Shown: positions 1 through 4,912 of the stretch, piece by piece
Layout of the letters: every line of letters begins with the position of its first letter
Position numbering within the stretch: the stretch's first letter is position 1
NCBI GenBank assembly: GCA_030549955.1
Contig: JAUQQI010000091.1
Location: 1-8,314 of the forward strand
Length of the DNA: 8,314 nt
Reading direction: 5' to 3'
DNA from: Chloroflexota bacterium
Lineage (GTDB): Bacteria > Chloroflexota > Dehalococcoidia > JAUQQI01
Position numbers and translations under genes: made by a program
Notes under the pieces: generated by a model
The model's database searches: none
Seen by the model: only the letters and a program-made list of their open reading frames with translations
What the model was told of the DNA's origin: nothing

Positions 1-136
1 CAAGCTTGTGAAGCCCGGCCTGGAGCCACTCATAGCCCAGGTAAACCCTTACCGGCAGCCAGAGCCAGCCAAATCCGGGCGTCCCGAAAAGCTTCTGCGC
101 CAGCGGCGGGTCCCGAAACTCAACCTGTTGGGTCAT
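1..136 (-). CDS. DoxX-family membrane protein, partial (5' end only)
   Basis: Reading leftward from an ATG at 136, an open frame of 45 codons runs off the window edge. It reads MTQQVEFRDPPLAQKLFG, then TPGFGWLWLPVRVYLGY and EWLQAGLHKL. The R-x-Y-L-G-Y-E-W-L-x-A-G-x-x-K pattern in the first hydrophobic helix is what DoxX/DoxD proteins show at their start (family knowledge; DoxD is the small subunit of thiosulfate:quinone oxidoreductase, other DoxX proteins are poorly defined integral membrane redox partners). A strong Shine-Dalgarno (AAGGAGGTG, minus strand, 153-145) lies 10 nt upstream and overlaps the end of the preceding gene, whose TGA is only 3 nt from this ATG, so the two genes are almost certainly co-transcribed and translationally coupled. 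The family call rests on the N-terminus only; substrate unknown. Confidence 0.72.
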   Translation of the reverse strand, partial: MTQQVEFRDPPLAQKLFGTPGFGWLWLPVRVYLGYEWLQAGLHKL

Positions 137-139
137 TTG

Positions 140-562
140 TCAGACACCTCCTTCTGATGGCACTGTGGTCCCAACCAACCTGTCAACCAGGTCGGTCAGG
201 GCATCTTCGGTGACCGGGAAGAGACCGTGCACCCTGGGGTCGGCCTCGGTGAGCAGGCGGACCCAGATGGGGGCGGTTGGGCTCCGGCCGGCCACGATAA
301 CCGGGACTTCTGGGAATTCCCGGCGGAGGGCCCGGATAAGGCGCTCGGAGCAGGGCTCATCGAGGTTAATTTCCAGCCACGGCGAGCTTATTATAAGGGC
401 AAAGCCGCCCAGCTCCGGTACCCGGTAGCCCTGGGCCAGCAACTGCCAGAGCCGGCTGGCTTCTCGGGACGACCAGAGCCAGACCCCGTGCTGGTGTCCG
501 AGGAGCCGCCGGTAGATGGCCCTGAGTTCGTCATCATCCTCAAGAATCAGCAACCTGGCCAT
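140..562 (-). CDS. Degenerate (pseudo-)receiver domain protein, stand-alone
   Basis: A 140-residue protein that begins MARLLILEDDDELRAIYRRL, the beta1/acid-pocket/alpha1 start of a CheY-like receiver. The rest follows the receiver rhythm (FALIISSPW as beta3, EVPVIVAG as beta4, HGLFPV as beta5), but key residues are lost. Ser59/Ser60 stand where the phospho-acceptor Asp belongs, the beta4 Thr/Ser is replaced, and the beta5 Lys is missing. There is no output domain. It therefore probably acts by protein-protein contact, not by phospho-transfer (inference). I chose the ATG at 562, preceded by AAGGAG (minus strand 578-573) with 10 nt spacing; an in-frame TTG at 583, with its own GGGAGG 10 nt upstream, would add seven residues. 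The gene heads an operon with the DoxX-family gene and is divergent from the histidine kinase operon. Confidence 0.75.
   Translation of the reverse strand: MARLLILEDDDELRAIYRRLLGHQHGVWLWSSREASRLWQLLAQGYRVPELGGFALIISSPWLEINLDEPCSERLIRALRREFPEVPVIVAGRSPTAPIWVRLLTEADPRVHGLFPVTEDALTDLVDRLVGTTVPSEGGV
145..153 (-). promoter_or_regulatory. Shine-Dalgarno site of the DoxX-family gene
   Basis: The minus strand reads AAGGAGGTG here, a near-perfect anti-16S match, with 10 nt between AGGAGG and the ATG at 136. It sits inside the last codons of the upstream gene. It fixes the start of a gene otherwise known only from 45 codons. Confidence 0.75.
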
Positions 563-609
563 CTTCCCGAGTCTCCTTTCCAACCGGCCTCTTCCTCCCG
601 GCCACTTTT

Positions 610-638
610 AAAATAGCGCGCTGTGGCCGACCACCGTA
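610..638 (-). promoter_or_regulatory. Putative promoter of the pseudo-receiver/DoxX operon
   Basis: On the minus strand TATTTT (615-610) is a plausible -10 box. The hexamer 17 nt upstream (TACGGT, 638-633) does not resemble TTGACA. The ACCCGAA-type palindrome at 641-652 lies directly behind it, which would suit an activator-dependent promoter. The predicted transcript start near 603 would leave a leader of about 40 nt before the ATG at 562. Confidence 0.4.
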
Positions 639-640
639 AG

Positions 641-652
641 ACCCGAACGGGT
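641..652. promoter_or_regulatory. Small palindromic operator candidate in the divergent region
   Basis: The sequence ACCCGAACGGGT has 5-bp inverted arms (ACCCG/CGGGT) around AA. It matches the core ACCCGAATGGGT found at 4728-4739 upstream of the stress-protein gene in 11 of 12 positions. It is centred 23 bp, about two helical turns, from the centre of the larger palindrome at 657-682. Probably a second binding site for the same regulator. Confidence 0.5.
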
Positions 653-656
653 GGGT

Positions 657-682
657 TTCGGGTAGGTTACAACCTACCCGAA
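657..682. promoter_or_regulatory. Perfect 26-bp palindrome, operator candidate
   Basis: The left arm TTCGGGTAGGTT and right arm AACCTACCCGAA are exact reverse complements separated by AC. The right arm recurs exactly at 4723-4734 upstream of the universal stress protein gene. The palindrome abuts the expected -35 position of the kinase promoter (-10 TATAAT at 704-709), and no T-run follows, so it is not a terminator. NarL/LuxR-family dimers bind such inverted repeats (family knowledge); autoregulation by the regulator at 2059-2745 is the simplest reading. Confidence 0.7.
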
Positions 683-709
683 GGTGGGGTCCGGTCGACC
701 GGGTATAAT
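681..709 (+). promoter_or_regulatory. Putative promoter of the kinase-regulator operon
   Basis: A consensus -10 TATAAT lies at 704-709. The hexamer 17 nt upstream (AAGGTG, 681-686) is not a -35 match and touches the 657-682 palindrome, so activator dependence is likely. A start near 716 would leave only about 12 nt before the kinase ATG at 728. Confidence 0.55.
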
Positions 710-727
710 CTTTGGGGGCCGTACTGA

Positions 728-2062
728 ATGAAAACCCTTAACCGTCCTTTTGACTGGCGGCCGGCCGGACTTACCCTGCGGCAACTGCGCTGGCTCGGGG
801 TGGTTTTGCCCCTCCTCTTTCTCGGACTGCTCGATCTTCTGCGGCATGTTGTCTGGCCGGAATTTCTGCACGCCTGGCCCGGGTTTCTGCTTATCGGGGC
901 GCTGGTTGGGGCCGGAACCTACCTGTTTTCCAGGGTCATGTTTGATACCATCGAGGGGATGCAGGCCCGGCTGTTCGAACAGAAACGGGCCCTGGAAGTG
1001 GCCTATCAGACCGTCGAGCGTCAAAACCGTCAGCTTAAAGCCCTCCATGAGGCCGGGCTGAGCGTCGTCTCGGACCTGAACCTCGATGCGGTGCTCGGGC
1101 GGGTCATCGGCCTGGCCCGGGAACTGGTCGGGGCCAGGGCCGGCCTGCTGGAGGTCCTGGATGAGGAAGGCCGGCTCATCCGCCGGATCGAGGCCCCAAC
1201 CGGGGCGGCCGGGATGAACACCGACCCGGCCATGAGCCTCGAAGTCCCAATTGTTGCCCGGGGCCACCTGCTCGGCCGGCTCTACCTGGCCGAAAAGGTT
1301 GACAACGGGCAGGTCGTTCCCTTCGGGGTCGGCGACCAGGAGGTCCTCGAGCTGTTTGCGACCCAGGCTGCCGTGGCCATTGACAATGCCCGGCTATACA
1401 ACCGCCTTGAAGCCCTGGCGGTGGTGGCTGAGCGGGAGCGGATCGCCCGGGAACTGCATGATAACCTGGCCCAGGTCCTCGGCTATATCAGGATGCGGGC
1501 GGCGGCTGCCCGGCGTGCCCTTGAGGGTGGGAACCTTACCGCGGTGGGTCAGGTCCTGTGCGAGGTGGATGAGGCGGTCGCCGAGGCTTATGCCGACGTC
1601 CGGGAGGCGATCCTGGGCCTGCGCAGCCGGGTCGGGGGCGAGCGGGGCCTCTCGGATGCCCTTGGGGAGTATCTCGAGCGGTTCCGCCAGCAGAGCGGCC
1701 TTGAAGTCGAATTCAAGGCTGACCCGGCCGCCCGGGCGGTCCGGCTTCTGCCCCAGGCCGAGGTTCACCTCCTGCGGATCATCCAGGAGGCCCTGACCAA
1801 CGTCCGCAAGCATGCCCGGGCGAGCCGGGTCCGGGTCGGCTTCGGGGTTATCGCCGACGGTGACCGGCGGCTTCGGGTTGAGGTTGCCGACGATGGGCGT
1901 GGTTTTGACCTGGCCAGACTGCCGGGCGGCAGTCACTTCGGGCTGGCGGTCATGCGGGAGCGGGCCGAGCTGGCCGGCGGCCGGCTTGAGGTCGATTCGG
2001 CCCCCGGCCGGGGAACCCGGGTTGTGGTCGAAGTGCCGATTGCGGAGGCCGTTCGGGGATGA
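728..2062 (+). CDS. Membrane sensor histidine kinase, GAF + HisKA_3 + HATPase (NarX/DegS-type)
   Basis: 444 residues. Two hydrophobic helices (about 22-40 and 51-70) with a very short loop between them anchor it in the membrane. A coiled-coil linker (about 73-105) leads to a GAF domain (about 105-225), the likely signal-sensing part. The HisKA_3 dimerisation box ERERIARELHDN places the phospho-His at His244. The ATPase domain shows the N-box (EALTNVRKHA, Asn358), the G1 box VADDGRGFD (388-394) and the G2 box FGLAVMRERAELAGG (404-418). All catalytic motifs are intact. Only one cysteine (Cys278) is present, so a cysteine-ligated Fe-S sensor of the NreB kind is unlikely; the ligand is unknown. 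The stop overlaps the regulator start (ATGA), so the two are a cognate pair. Only a G-run (715-719), no true Shine-Dalgarno, precedes the ATG. Confidence 0.93.
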   Translation: MKTLNRPFDWRPAGLTLRQLRWLGVVLPLLFLGLLDLLRHVVWPEFLHAWPGFLLIGALVGAGTYLFSRVMFDTIEGMQARLFEQKRALEVAYQTVERQNRQLKALHEAGLSVVSDLNLDAVLGRVIGLARELVGARAGLLEVLDEEGRLIRRIEAPTGAAGMNTDPAMSLEVPIVARGHLLGRLYLAEKVDNGQVVPFGVGDQEVLELFATQAAVAIDNARLYNRLEALAVVAERERIARELHDNLAQVLGYIRMRAAAARRALEGGNLTAVGQVLCEVDEAVAEAYADVREAILGLRSRVGGERGLSDALGEYLERFRQQSGLEVEFKADPAARAVRLLPQAEVHLLRIIQEALTNVRKHARASRVRVGFGVIADGDRRLRVEVADDGRGFDLARLPGGSHFGLAVMRERAELAGGRLEVDSAPGRGTRVVVEVPIAEAVRG

Positions 2063-2745
2063 AAAAGCGCGTCGTTATCGTTGATGACCACCGGCTCTTT
2101 CGGGTGGGCCTCAGGCAGCTTCTGGAGGGACGGGGTTTCGAGGTGGTGGGTGAGGCTGGCGATGGGGCCGAGGCCGTAAGGGTCGTCCGCCAGAAGAAGC
2201 CTGACCTGGTCCTGATGGACCTGATGATGCCCGGGATGGGCGGCCTTGAGGCGACCCGGCTTATGAAGGCCGAATTTCCCGACCTGCCGGTCGTAGTCCT
2301 TACGGCTTCGGAGGATGAGGCCGACCTTTTCGAGGCGGTCAAGTCCGGGGCTCAGGGATATCTCTTAAAGAGCTACGACCCCGAGACGGTCATCGAACTG
2401 CTGGAGGCGGCCGCCGAGGGCCAGGCCGCCCTCACCCCGACCCTGGCCGCGAAAATCCTCGCCGAATTTTCCCGCCTTGGCGACCGCCGGCCAGGAGGCC
2501 GGCGGGAGGCCGCTGAGCCCGAGCTTGTTGAACCCCTCACAACCCGGGAGCGGGAGGTTCTGGAGCTGGTCGTTGCGGGCGCAAGCAATAAGGAGATTGC
2601 CCGCCGGCTCTACGTGACCGAAAACACGGTCAAATACCACCTCAAAAACATCCTCCAGAAGCTCCACGCCCACAACCGGGCCCAGGTCGTTGCCTTCGCC
2701 CTCAGATACGGCCTGGTAAAGCCCCAGGAAGGCGGGACTACCTGA
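2059..2745 (+). CDS. NarL/LuxR-family response regulator (canonical)
   Basis: 228 residues in two domains. The receiver (about 3-118) carries Asp9/Asp10, phospho-acceptor Asp54 in DLVLMDLMMPG, Thr82 and Lys104, all intact. A linker rich in Arg, Gly and Pro (about 140-158) joins it to a GerE/LuxR-type helix-turn-helix (about 160-218) with LTTREREVLEL and the recognition segment TENTVKYHLKNILQKL. The start overlaps the kinase stop by 4 bp, so it is very probably phosphorylated by that kinase. It is the best candidate for binding the ACCCGAA/GGGTAGG palindromes at 641-682 and 4725-4742, which would make the operon autoregulated and the stress-protein operon a target (inference). The last 8 bp overlap the end of the convergent methyltransferase gene. 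Confidence 0.95.
   Translation: MKKRVVIVDDHRLFRVGLRQLLEGRGFEVVGEAGDGAEAVRVVRQKKPDLVLMDLMMPGMGGLEATRLMKAEFPDLPVVVLTASEDEADLFEAVKSGAQGYLLKSYDPETVIELLEAAAEGQAALTPTLAAKILAEFSRLGDRRPGGRREAAEPELVEPLTTREREVLELVVAGASNKEIARRLYVTENTVKYHLKNILQKLHAHNRAQVVAFALRYGLVKPQEGGTT
2484..2505. repeat. GC-only inverted repeat inside the regulator's linker
   Basis: Arms CCGCCGGCC and GGCCGGCGG are exact reverse complements around AGGA. It encodes the Arg-Pro-Gly-Gly-Arg linker between receiver and DNA-binding domain. No T-run follows. It could form a strong mRNA hairpin between the two domain-coding halves, but may only reflect low-complexity linker codons. Confidence 0.5.
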
Positions 2746-3394
2746 GCGGGCTCCGCCGGACCGCCCGGATGCACGTAAACCCGGCGGCTGGCCAGAATCC
2801 GTCGTACACCTGCCCGCCCCGGATCGGGGCCGTGTCCTGGGGCTCTTCCAGCAGGGTTGAGGCGACGGGACCGGCCTCGAAACCGGCGGCTCCGAGCAGG
2901 CCGAGGACTTCCCGGTAGCCGTAAAACCTGGCCAGGCGGTAAATCGGGTGGCCGGCCCGGGCTTTCTTGGCGTAAAAGTCGGCCCAGGGGCTTTCCCGAA
3001 GGATAAGGCCGAGAACCATGCTTCCGCCAGGTACCAGCACCCGGGCCGACTCGAAAAGGACCCGGGCCGGGTCGTCGACGAAACAGAGGGTGACGACGAT
3101 CAGGACCAGGTCGAAGCCCTCGGCCTTGAAAGGCAGGGCCTCGCCGACGCCCTGGACCGGCTCGATGCCGCGGGACCGGGCGATGGCAAGCTCCACCCGG
3201 GATGGGTCAAGGCCGAGCCGGACCCCCAGGGCCGACCCAAACCGCCCGGTTCCAACCCCCACTTCAAGCCCCCGCCGGAAGGGCGGCAGGACCCGACGGA
3301 GACAGGCAACTTCGGCGGCAAAGGCCGAACGGCCGAAGGGCCGCTCGTACCACTCGTCGTAGCGGCCAGCCAGGGCGTCAAAGACCGCGGCCAT
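2738..3394 (-). CDS. Class I SAM-dependent methyltransferase
   Basis: 218 residues, the usual size for a Methyltransf_11-type enzyme. Motif I is LEVGVGTGRFG (43-53), the SAM-binding glycine loop. An acidic residue near the end of beta2 (GLDPS, 61-65) follows, then the motif II region VGEALPFKAEGFDLVLIVVTLCFVDDP read across 83-109, and VLVPGGSMVLG (119-129) as the post-motif strand. The upstream helix VFDALAGRYDEWYERPFGR is typical of small-molecule or quinone/lipid methyltransferases (UbiE-like superfamily), but the substrate cannot be told. The ATG is 2 nt after the stop of the cytochrome c gene, and no Shine-Dalgarno is visible, so translation is probably coupled. It is the last gene of the SHOCT-cytochrome-methyltransferase operon and its TAG overlaps the convergent regulator gene end. 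Confidence 0.88.
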   Translation of the reverse strand: MAAVFDALAGRYDEWYERPFGRSAFAAEVACLRRVLPPFRRGLEVGVGTGRFGSALGVRLGLDPSRVELAIARSRGIEPVQGVGEALPFKAEGFDLVLIVVTLCFVDDPARVLFESARVLVPGGSMVLGLILRESPWADFYAKKARAGHPIYRLARFYGYREVLGLLGAAGFEAGPVASTLLEEPQDTAPIRGGQVYDGFWPAAGFTCIRAVRRSPLR

Positions 3395-3396
3395 CG

Positions 3397-3870
3397 TTAG
3401 GGGAGGGCCTTAAGGTAGGCCAGCAGGTCCTGCCACTGCCGCTCGGTGAGCCGCCAGCGGGGCATCGGCCAGGCGAGGGGCTTACCCTCGGCATCGAGTC
3501 CCCGGGTTACTGCCCGCCGGATGAGCTCGTCGGTGTAGGTCGGGCCCCGCCTGCCATCCGGTTCCACCATTCCGGCCGGGTCGGTAAGGTTGCGGTAAGT
3601 AATGTCCGGGCTGATAAACATGGGGGTGCGCAGGCCCCGGCCGTCGGGGCCGTGACAGCCGGCGCAGCCCATCACCATCCCCATCCCCCCGGCGTAGGGG
3701 ATGGGCTGCCCAGTATCGGGGTCGGTACCGGTGCGGAAAATCCACTCGCCCCGGGCAACTTCGGCGCTGACCGGGGCCGGGTTAAACAGCCCTGACCCGA
3801 GCAGACCGAGTCCGATGACGCCGCCGACCAGCAGGATCAGCCCGGCAATAAGCAGACCCCGGTATCGCAT
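3397..3870 (-). CDS. Membrane-anchored monohaem cytochrome c (class I)
   Basis: 157 residues. An N-terminal hydrophobic helix (about 5-26, LLIAGLILLVGGVIGLGLLG) without a lipobox or clear cleavage site most likely stays as a membrane anchor, putting the haem domain outside the cytoplasmic membrane. The single haem-binding motif is CAGCH (69-73). Met136 in PLAWPMPRW is the probable sixth ligand, followed by the class I C-terminal helix LTERQWQDLLAYLKAL. The conserved RGEWIF(x)TG helix start and GPDGRG after the haem motif also fit the cytochrome c/CBB3-subunit-like family. It likely carries single electrons between a quinol-oxidising or oxidase complex and a partner. It lies 14 nt downstream of the SHOCT gene and 2 nt upstream of the methyltransferase. 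The Shine-Dalgarno is weak (GGGGAT). Confidence 0.9.
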   Translation of the reverse strand: MRYRGLLIAGLILLVGGVIGLGLLGSGLFNPAPVSAEVARGEWIFRTGTDPDTGQPIPYAGGMGMVMGCAGCHGPDGRGLRTPMFISPDITYRNLTDPAGMVEPDGRRGPTYTDELIRRAVTRGLDAEGKPLAWPMPRWRLTERQWQDLLAYLKALP

Positions 3871-3884
3871 CGGGCCGATCCCCG

Positions 3885-4247
3885 TCAGGACTCGAGGTCC
3901 CGACGCATCTGCTCGTACTGTTCCCGGGTGATTTCGCCGCGGGCGTAGCGCTCCTTAAGGAGCTCCAGGGCCCGGGAACCGGCAGGCCCACCGGCCGGGC
4001 CAAACCGTCTGACCGCCCAGATAACCAGCAGAACCAGGCCGATGAGGATGGCCAGCCCGAAGACCATCCCGGCGATGCCCCACCAGGGGTTGGCGGCCCA
4101 GCCCCACCCCATCATGCCCGGTCCCATACCAGGTCCCATCATCATTCCGCCTCCCATCATGAAAATTCCCATGACCAGGGGAAACCCGAAGACAATAACC
4201 AGGATAATCCCAAGAACCGTCAAGAGGGCCCGGGTCGAATCACCCAT
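3885..4247 (-). CDS. Met/Gly-rich two-helix membrane protein with C-terminal SHOCT domain
   Basis: 120 residues. Helix one (about 8-30), then a loop dominated by methionine and glycine (FMMGGGMMMGPG, MGPGMMGWGW, 29-50), helix two (about 57-79), a Gly/Pro hinge, and a SHOCT motif at the C-terminus (ALELLKERYARGEITREQYEQM, read across 93-114). SHOCT is a short domain often found at the ends of bacterial membrane proteins, with a proposed oligomerisation role (family knowledge). Clustered methionines with aromatic residues can bind Cu(I)/Ag(I), as in other Met-rich transport proteins; a role in metal or haem delivery to the cytochrome c next door is inference. GGAGG lies 9 nt before the ATG at 4247. 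It leads the operon that runs into the cytochrome c gene. Confidence 0.85.
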   Translation of the reverse strand: MGDSTRALLTVLGIILVIVFGFPLVMGIFMMGGGMMMGPGMGPGMMGWGWAANPWWGIAGMVFGLAILIGLVLLVIWAVRRFGPAGGPAGSRALELLKERYARGEITREQYEQMRRDLES

Positions 4248-4429
4248 CCATCCACGCCTCCGTGATTACTCTACCACGATTATAATAGCCGGACGGCTGC
4301 CTGTGAGAACCTCGAATAGATTTCTTAAATATCTCTAAGTAAATTCTGCACGCTGTCATAGGTCCGGGTTGCAAACTGAAACTGGGGCCCAGGCCAGGGC
4401 TCTTCAAATTAACAACCGGGAGGTTGAGG
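4248..4429. other. Divergent intergenic region with AT-rich island
   Basis: This 182-bp gap separates the leftward SHOCT operon from the rightward DUF2892 gene. Its middle (about 4262-4347) is clearly AT-rich against its surroundings. It includes the self-complementary octamer ATTATAAT (4279-4286) and an imperfect palindrome AGATTTCTTAAATATCT (4318-4334). I could not pick a convincing rightward promoter: TATAAT at 4281-4286 is too far upstream to be compelling, and TAAATT near 4345 lacks a -35. Confidence 0.5.
4279..4307 (-). promoter_or_regulatory. Putative sigma-70-type promoter of the SHOCT-cytochrome-methyltransferase operon
   Basis: On the minus strand TATAAT (4284-4279) is a consensus -10 and CTCACA (4307-4302), 17 nt upstream, matches TTGACA in four of six positions. 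The predicted start near 4272 gives a leader of about 25 nt carrying the GGAGG site. Unlike the other promoters in the window it has a recognisable -35 and no ACCCGAA motif, so it may be constitutive. Confidence 0.5.
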
Positions 4430-4636
4430 ATGACCGGGTTTGTCGGGTTTATGAATAGCCCTGTGGGGCGCATCCTGCGGGTTGTCCTGGGGCTTGCTCT
4501 CATCGGCATCGGCCTCTTCTGGCTGAGCCCGCCGTGGGGCTATGTGGTTGCCGTCATCGGCCTTGTGCCCCTGGCGCTGGGGCTTTCGGGCCGATGCATT
4601 GTCGAACTCTTCACCAGGCCCCCGCAGCACGCCTGA
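4430..4636 (+). CDS. YgaP-like (DUF2892) small inner-membrane protein
   Basis: 68 residues. After a short N-terminus with N-S-P-V-G-R-I-L-R-V, two hydrophobic helices follow (about 15-30 and 35-52), separated by LSPPWG, then LGLSGRCIVELF. This N-x-x-x-G-R-x-x-R start plus a Gly-rich pair of helices and a terminal G-R-C is the pattern of the YgaP transmembrane domain family, often found with rhodanese or redox genes. Here the usual C-P after Gly-Arg is C-I. Function unknown. GGGAGG (4418-4423) sits 6 nt before the ATG at 4430; the in-frame TTG at 4424 directly abuts that site and is rejected. It stands alone between a divergent gene and a strong terminator, so it is probably a single-gene transcript. 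Confidence 0.82.
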   Translation: MTGFVGFMNSPVGRILRVVLGLALIGIGLFWLSPPWGYVVAVIGLVPLALGLSGRCIVELFTRPPQHA

Positions 4637-4661
4637 TATCGGCCCAACAGTACCCTTCCCG

Positions 4662-4702
4662 AAAAAGCTACCCCGGTGGCAGATCCACCGGGGTAGCTTT
4701 TT
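4662..4702 (+). terminator. Strong intrinsic terminator, 18-bp perfect stem
   Basis: The arm AAAAAGCTACCCCGGTGG (4662-4679) and its exact reverse complement (4685-4702) surround the loop CAGAT, and the 3' arm ends in a run of five T, with two more bases before the next T pair. It begins 26 nt after the DUF2892 stop. The A-run on the other side makes it potentially bidirectional. It insulates the stress-protein promoter from upstream transcription. Confidence 0.93.
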
Positions 4703-4724
4703 GGTTGAGAGCCGGGGTCGTCAA

Positions 4725-4742
4725 CCTACCCGAATGGGTAGG
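4725..4742. promoter_or_regulatory. Palindromic operator candidate upstream of the stress-protein gene
   Basis: CCTACCCGAATGGGTAGG is an inverted repeat with 7-bp arms (CCTACCC/GGGTAGG) around GAAT. Bases 4723-4734 repeat the arm AACCTACCCGAA of the palindrome upstream of the kinase gene exactly. A partial copy, ACCCGAAT, follows at 4761-4768 (33 bp downstream, about three helical turns). Confidence 0.62.
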
Positions 4743-4813
4743 GGCCTTTGGTCCTGACCCACCCGAATACCACCCTTTTGGGGCTGACCTGCCATCTGCC
4801 CGGAATGCTAAAA

Positions 4814-4843
4814 GGTGGGTAGGATGGAGGCTGAGGATACAAT
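4814..4843 (+). promoter_or_regulatory. Putative activator-dependent promoter of the stress-protein operon
   Basis: TACAAT at 4838-4843 is a good -10 box. The -35 position (GTGGGT, 4815-4820) does not match TTGACA but lies in GGTGGGTAGG (4814-4823), which contains the GGGTAGG half-site of the upstream palindrome. A start near 4850 gives a leader of about 63 nt with GC-rich hairpin potential (arms CCGGGC 4856-4861 and GCCCGG 4869-4874). Confidence 0.45.
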
Positions 4844-4912
4844 TGGCCCGGGATGCCGGGCGGCAAGTGCCCGGGTCCGGGCGTCAAGGTTGCCTGACAG
4901 GAGGTGGCGAAG

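Larger units (their letters stand above)
4703..4912. other. Regulatory intergenic region of the stress-protein operon
   Basis: This 210-bp stretch between terminator and stress-protein gene has no believable gene. It carries three copies of the ACCCGAA/GGGTAGG motif (4725-4742, 4761-4767, 4817-4823), a -10 box, a GC-rich leader and an AGGAGGT site (4899-4905). Confidence 0.6.

Noticed and set aside
711..718. G-run (TTTGGGGG) before the kinase gene as a phase-variable tract
   Set aside because: Five G in a row is too short to be a credible slippage tract.
674..1267. Long minus-strand open frame opposite the kinase gene, and similar long frames opposite or out of phase with other genes
   Set aside because: They overlap well-supported genes, have Pro/Arg/Gly-rich low-complexity translations without recognisable motifs, and are expected in GC-rich DNA.
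2738..2745. The same octamer CTACCTGA at both convergent junctions (2738-2745 and 6698-6705)
   Set aside because: It contains the complementary TAG stop of the minus gene and in one case the TGA of the plus gene; two copies with diverging flanks are most easily explained by chance.
4088..4165. Possible tandem repeat in the Met/Gly-rich coding stretch
   Set aside because: The repetition is of ATG and GGN codons for Met and Gly with irregular spacing, not a DNA-level tandem repeat.
4850..4912. Possible riboswitch or structured leader before the stress-protein gene
   Set aside because: Only short GC hairpins (6-bp stem) and no conserved aptamer-like pattern that I recognise; high GC makes such stems common.
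4904..4912. GTG start for the stress protein at 4904 and TTG start for the DUF2892 protein at 4424
   Set aside because: The GTG overlaps the ribosome-binding site itself and the TTG directly abuts it; the ATGs at 4913 and 4430 have proper spacing.
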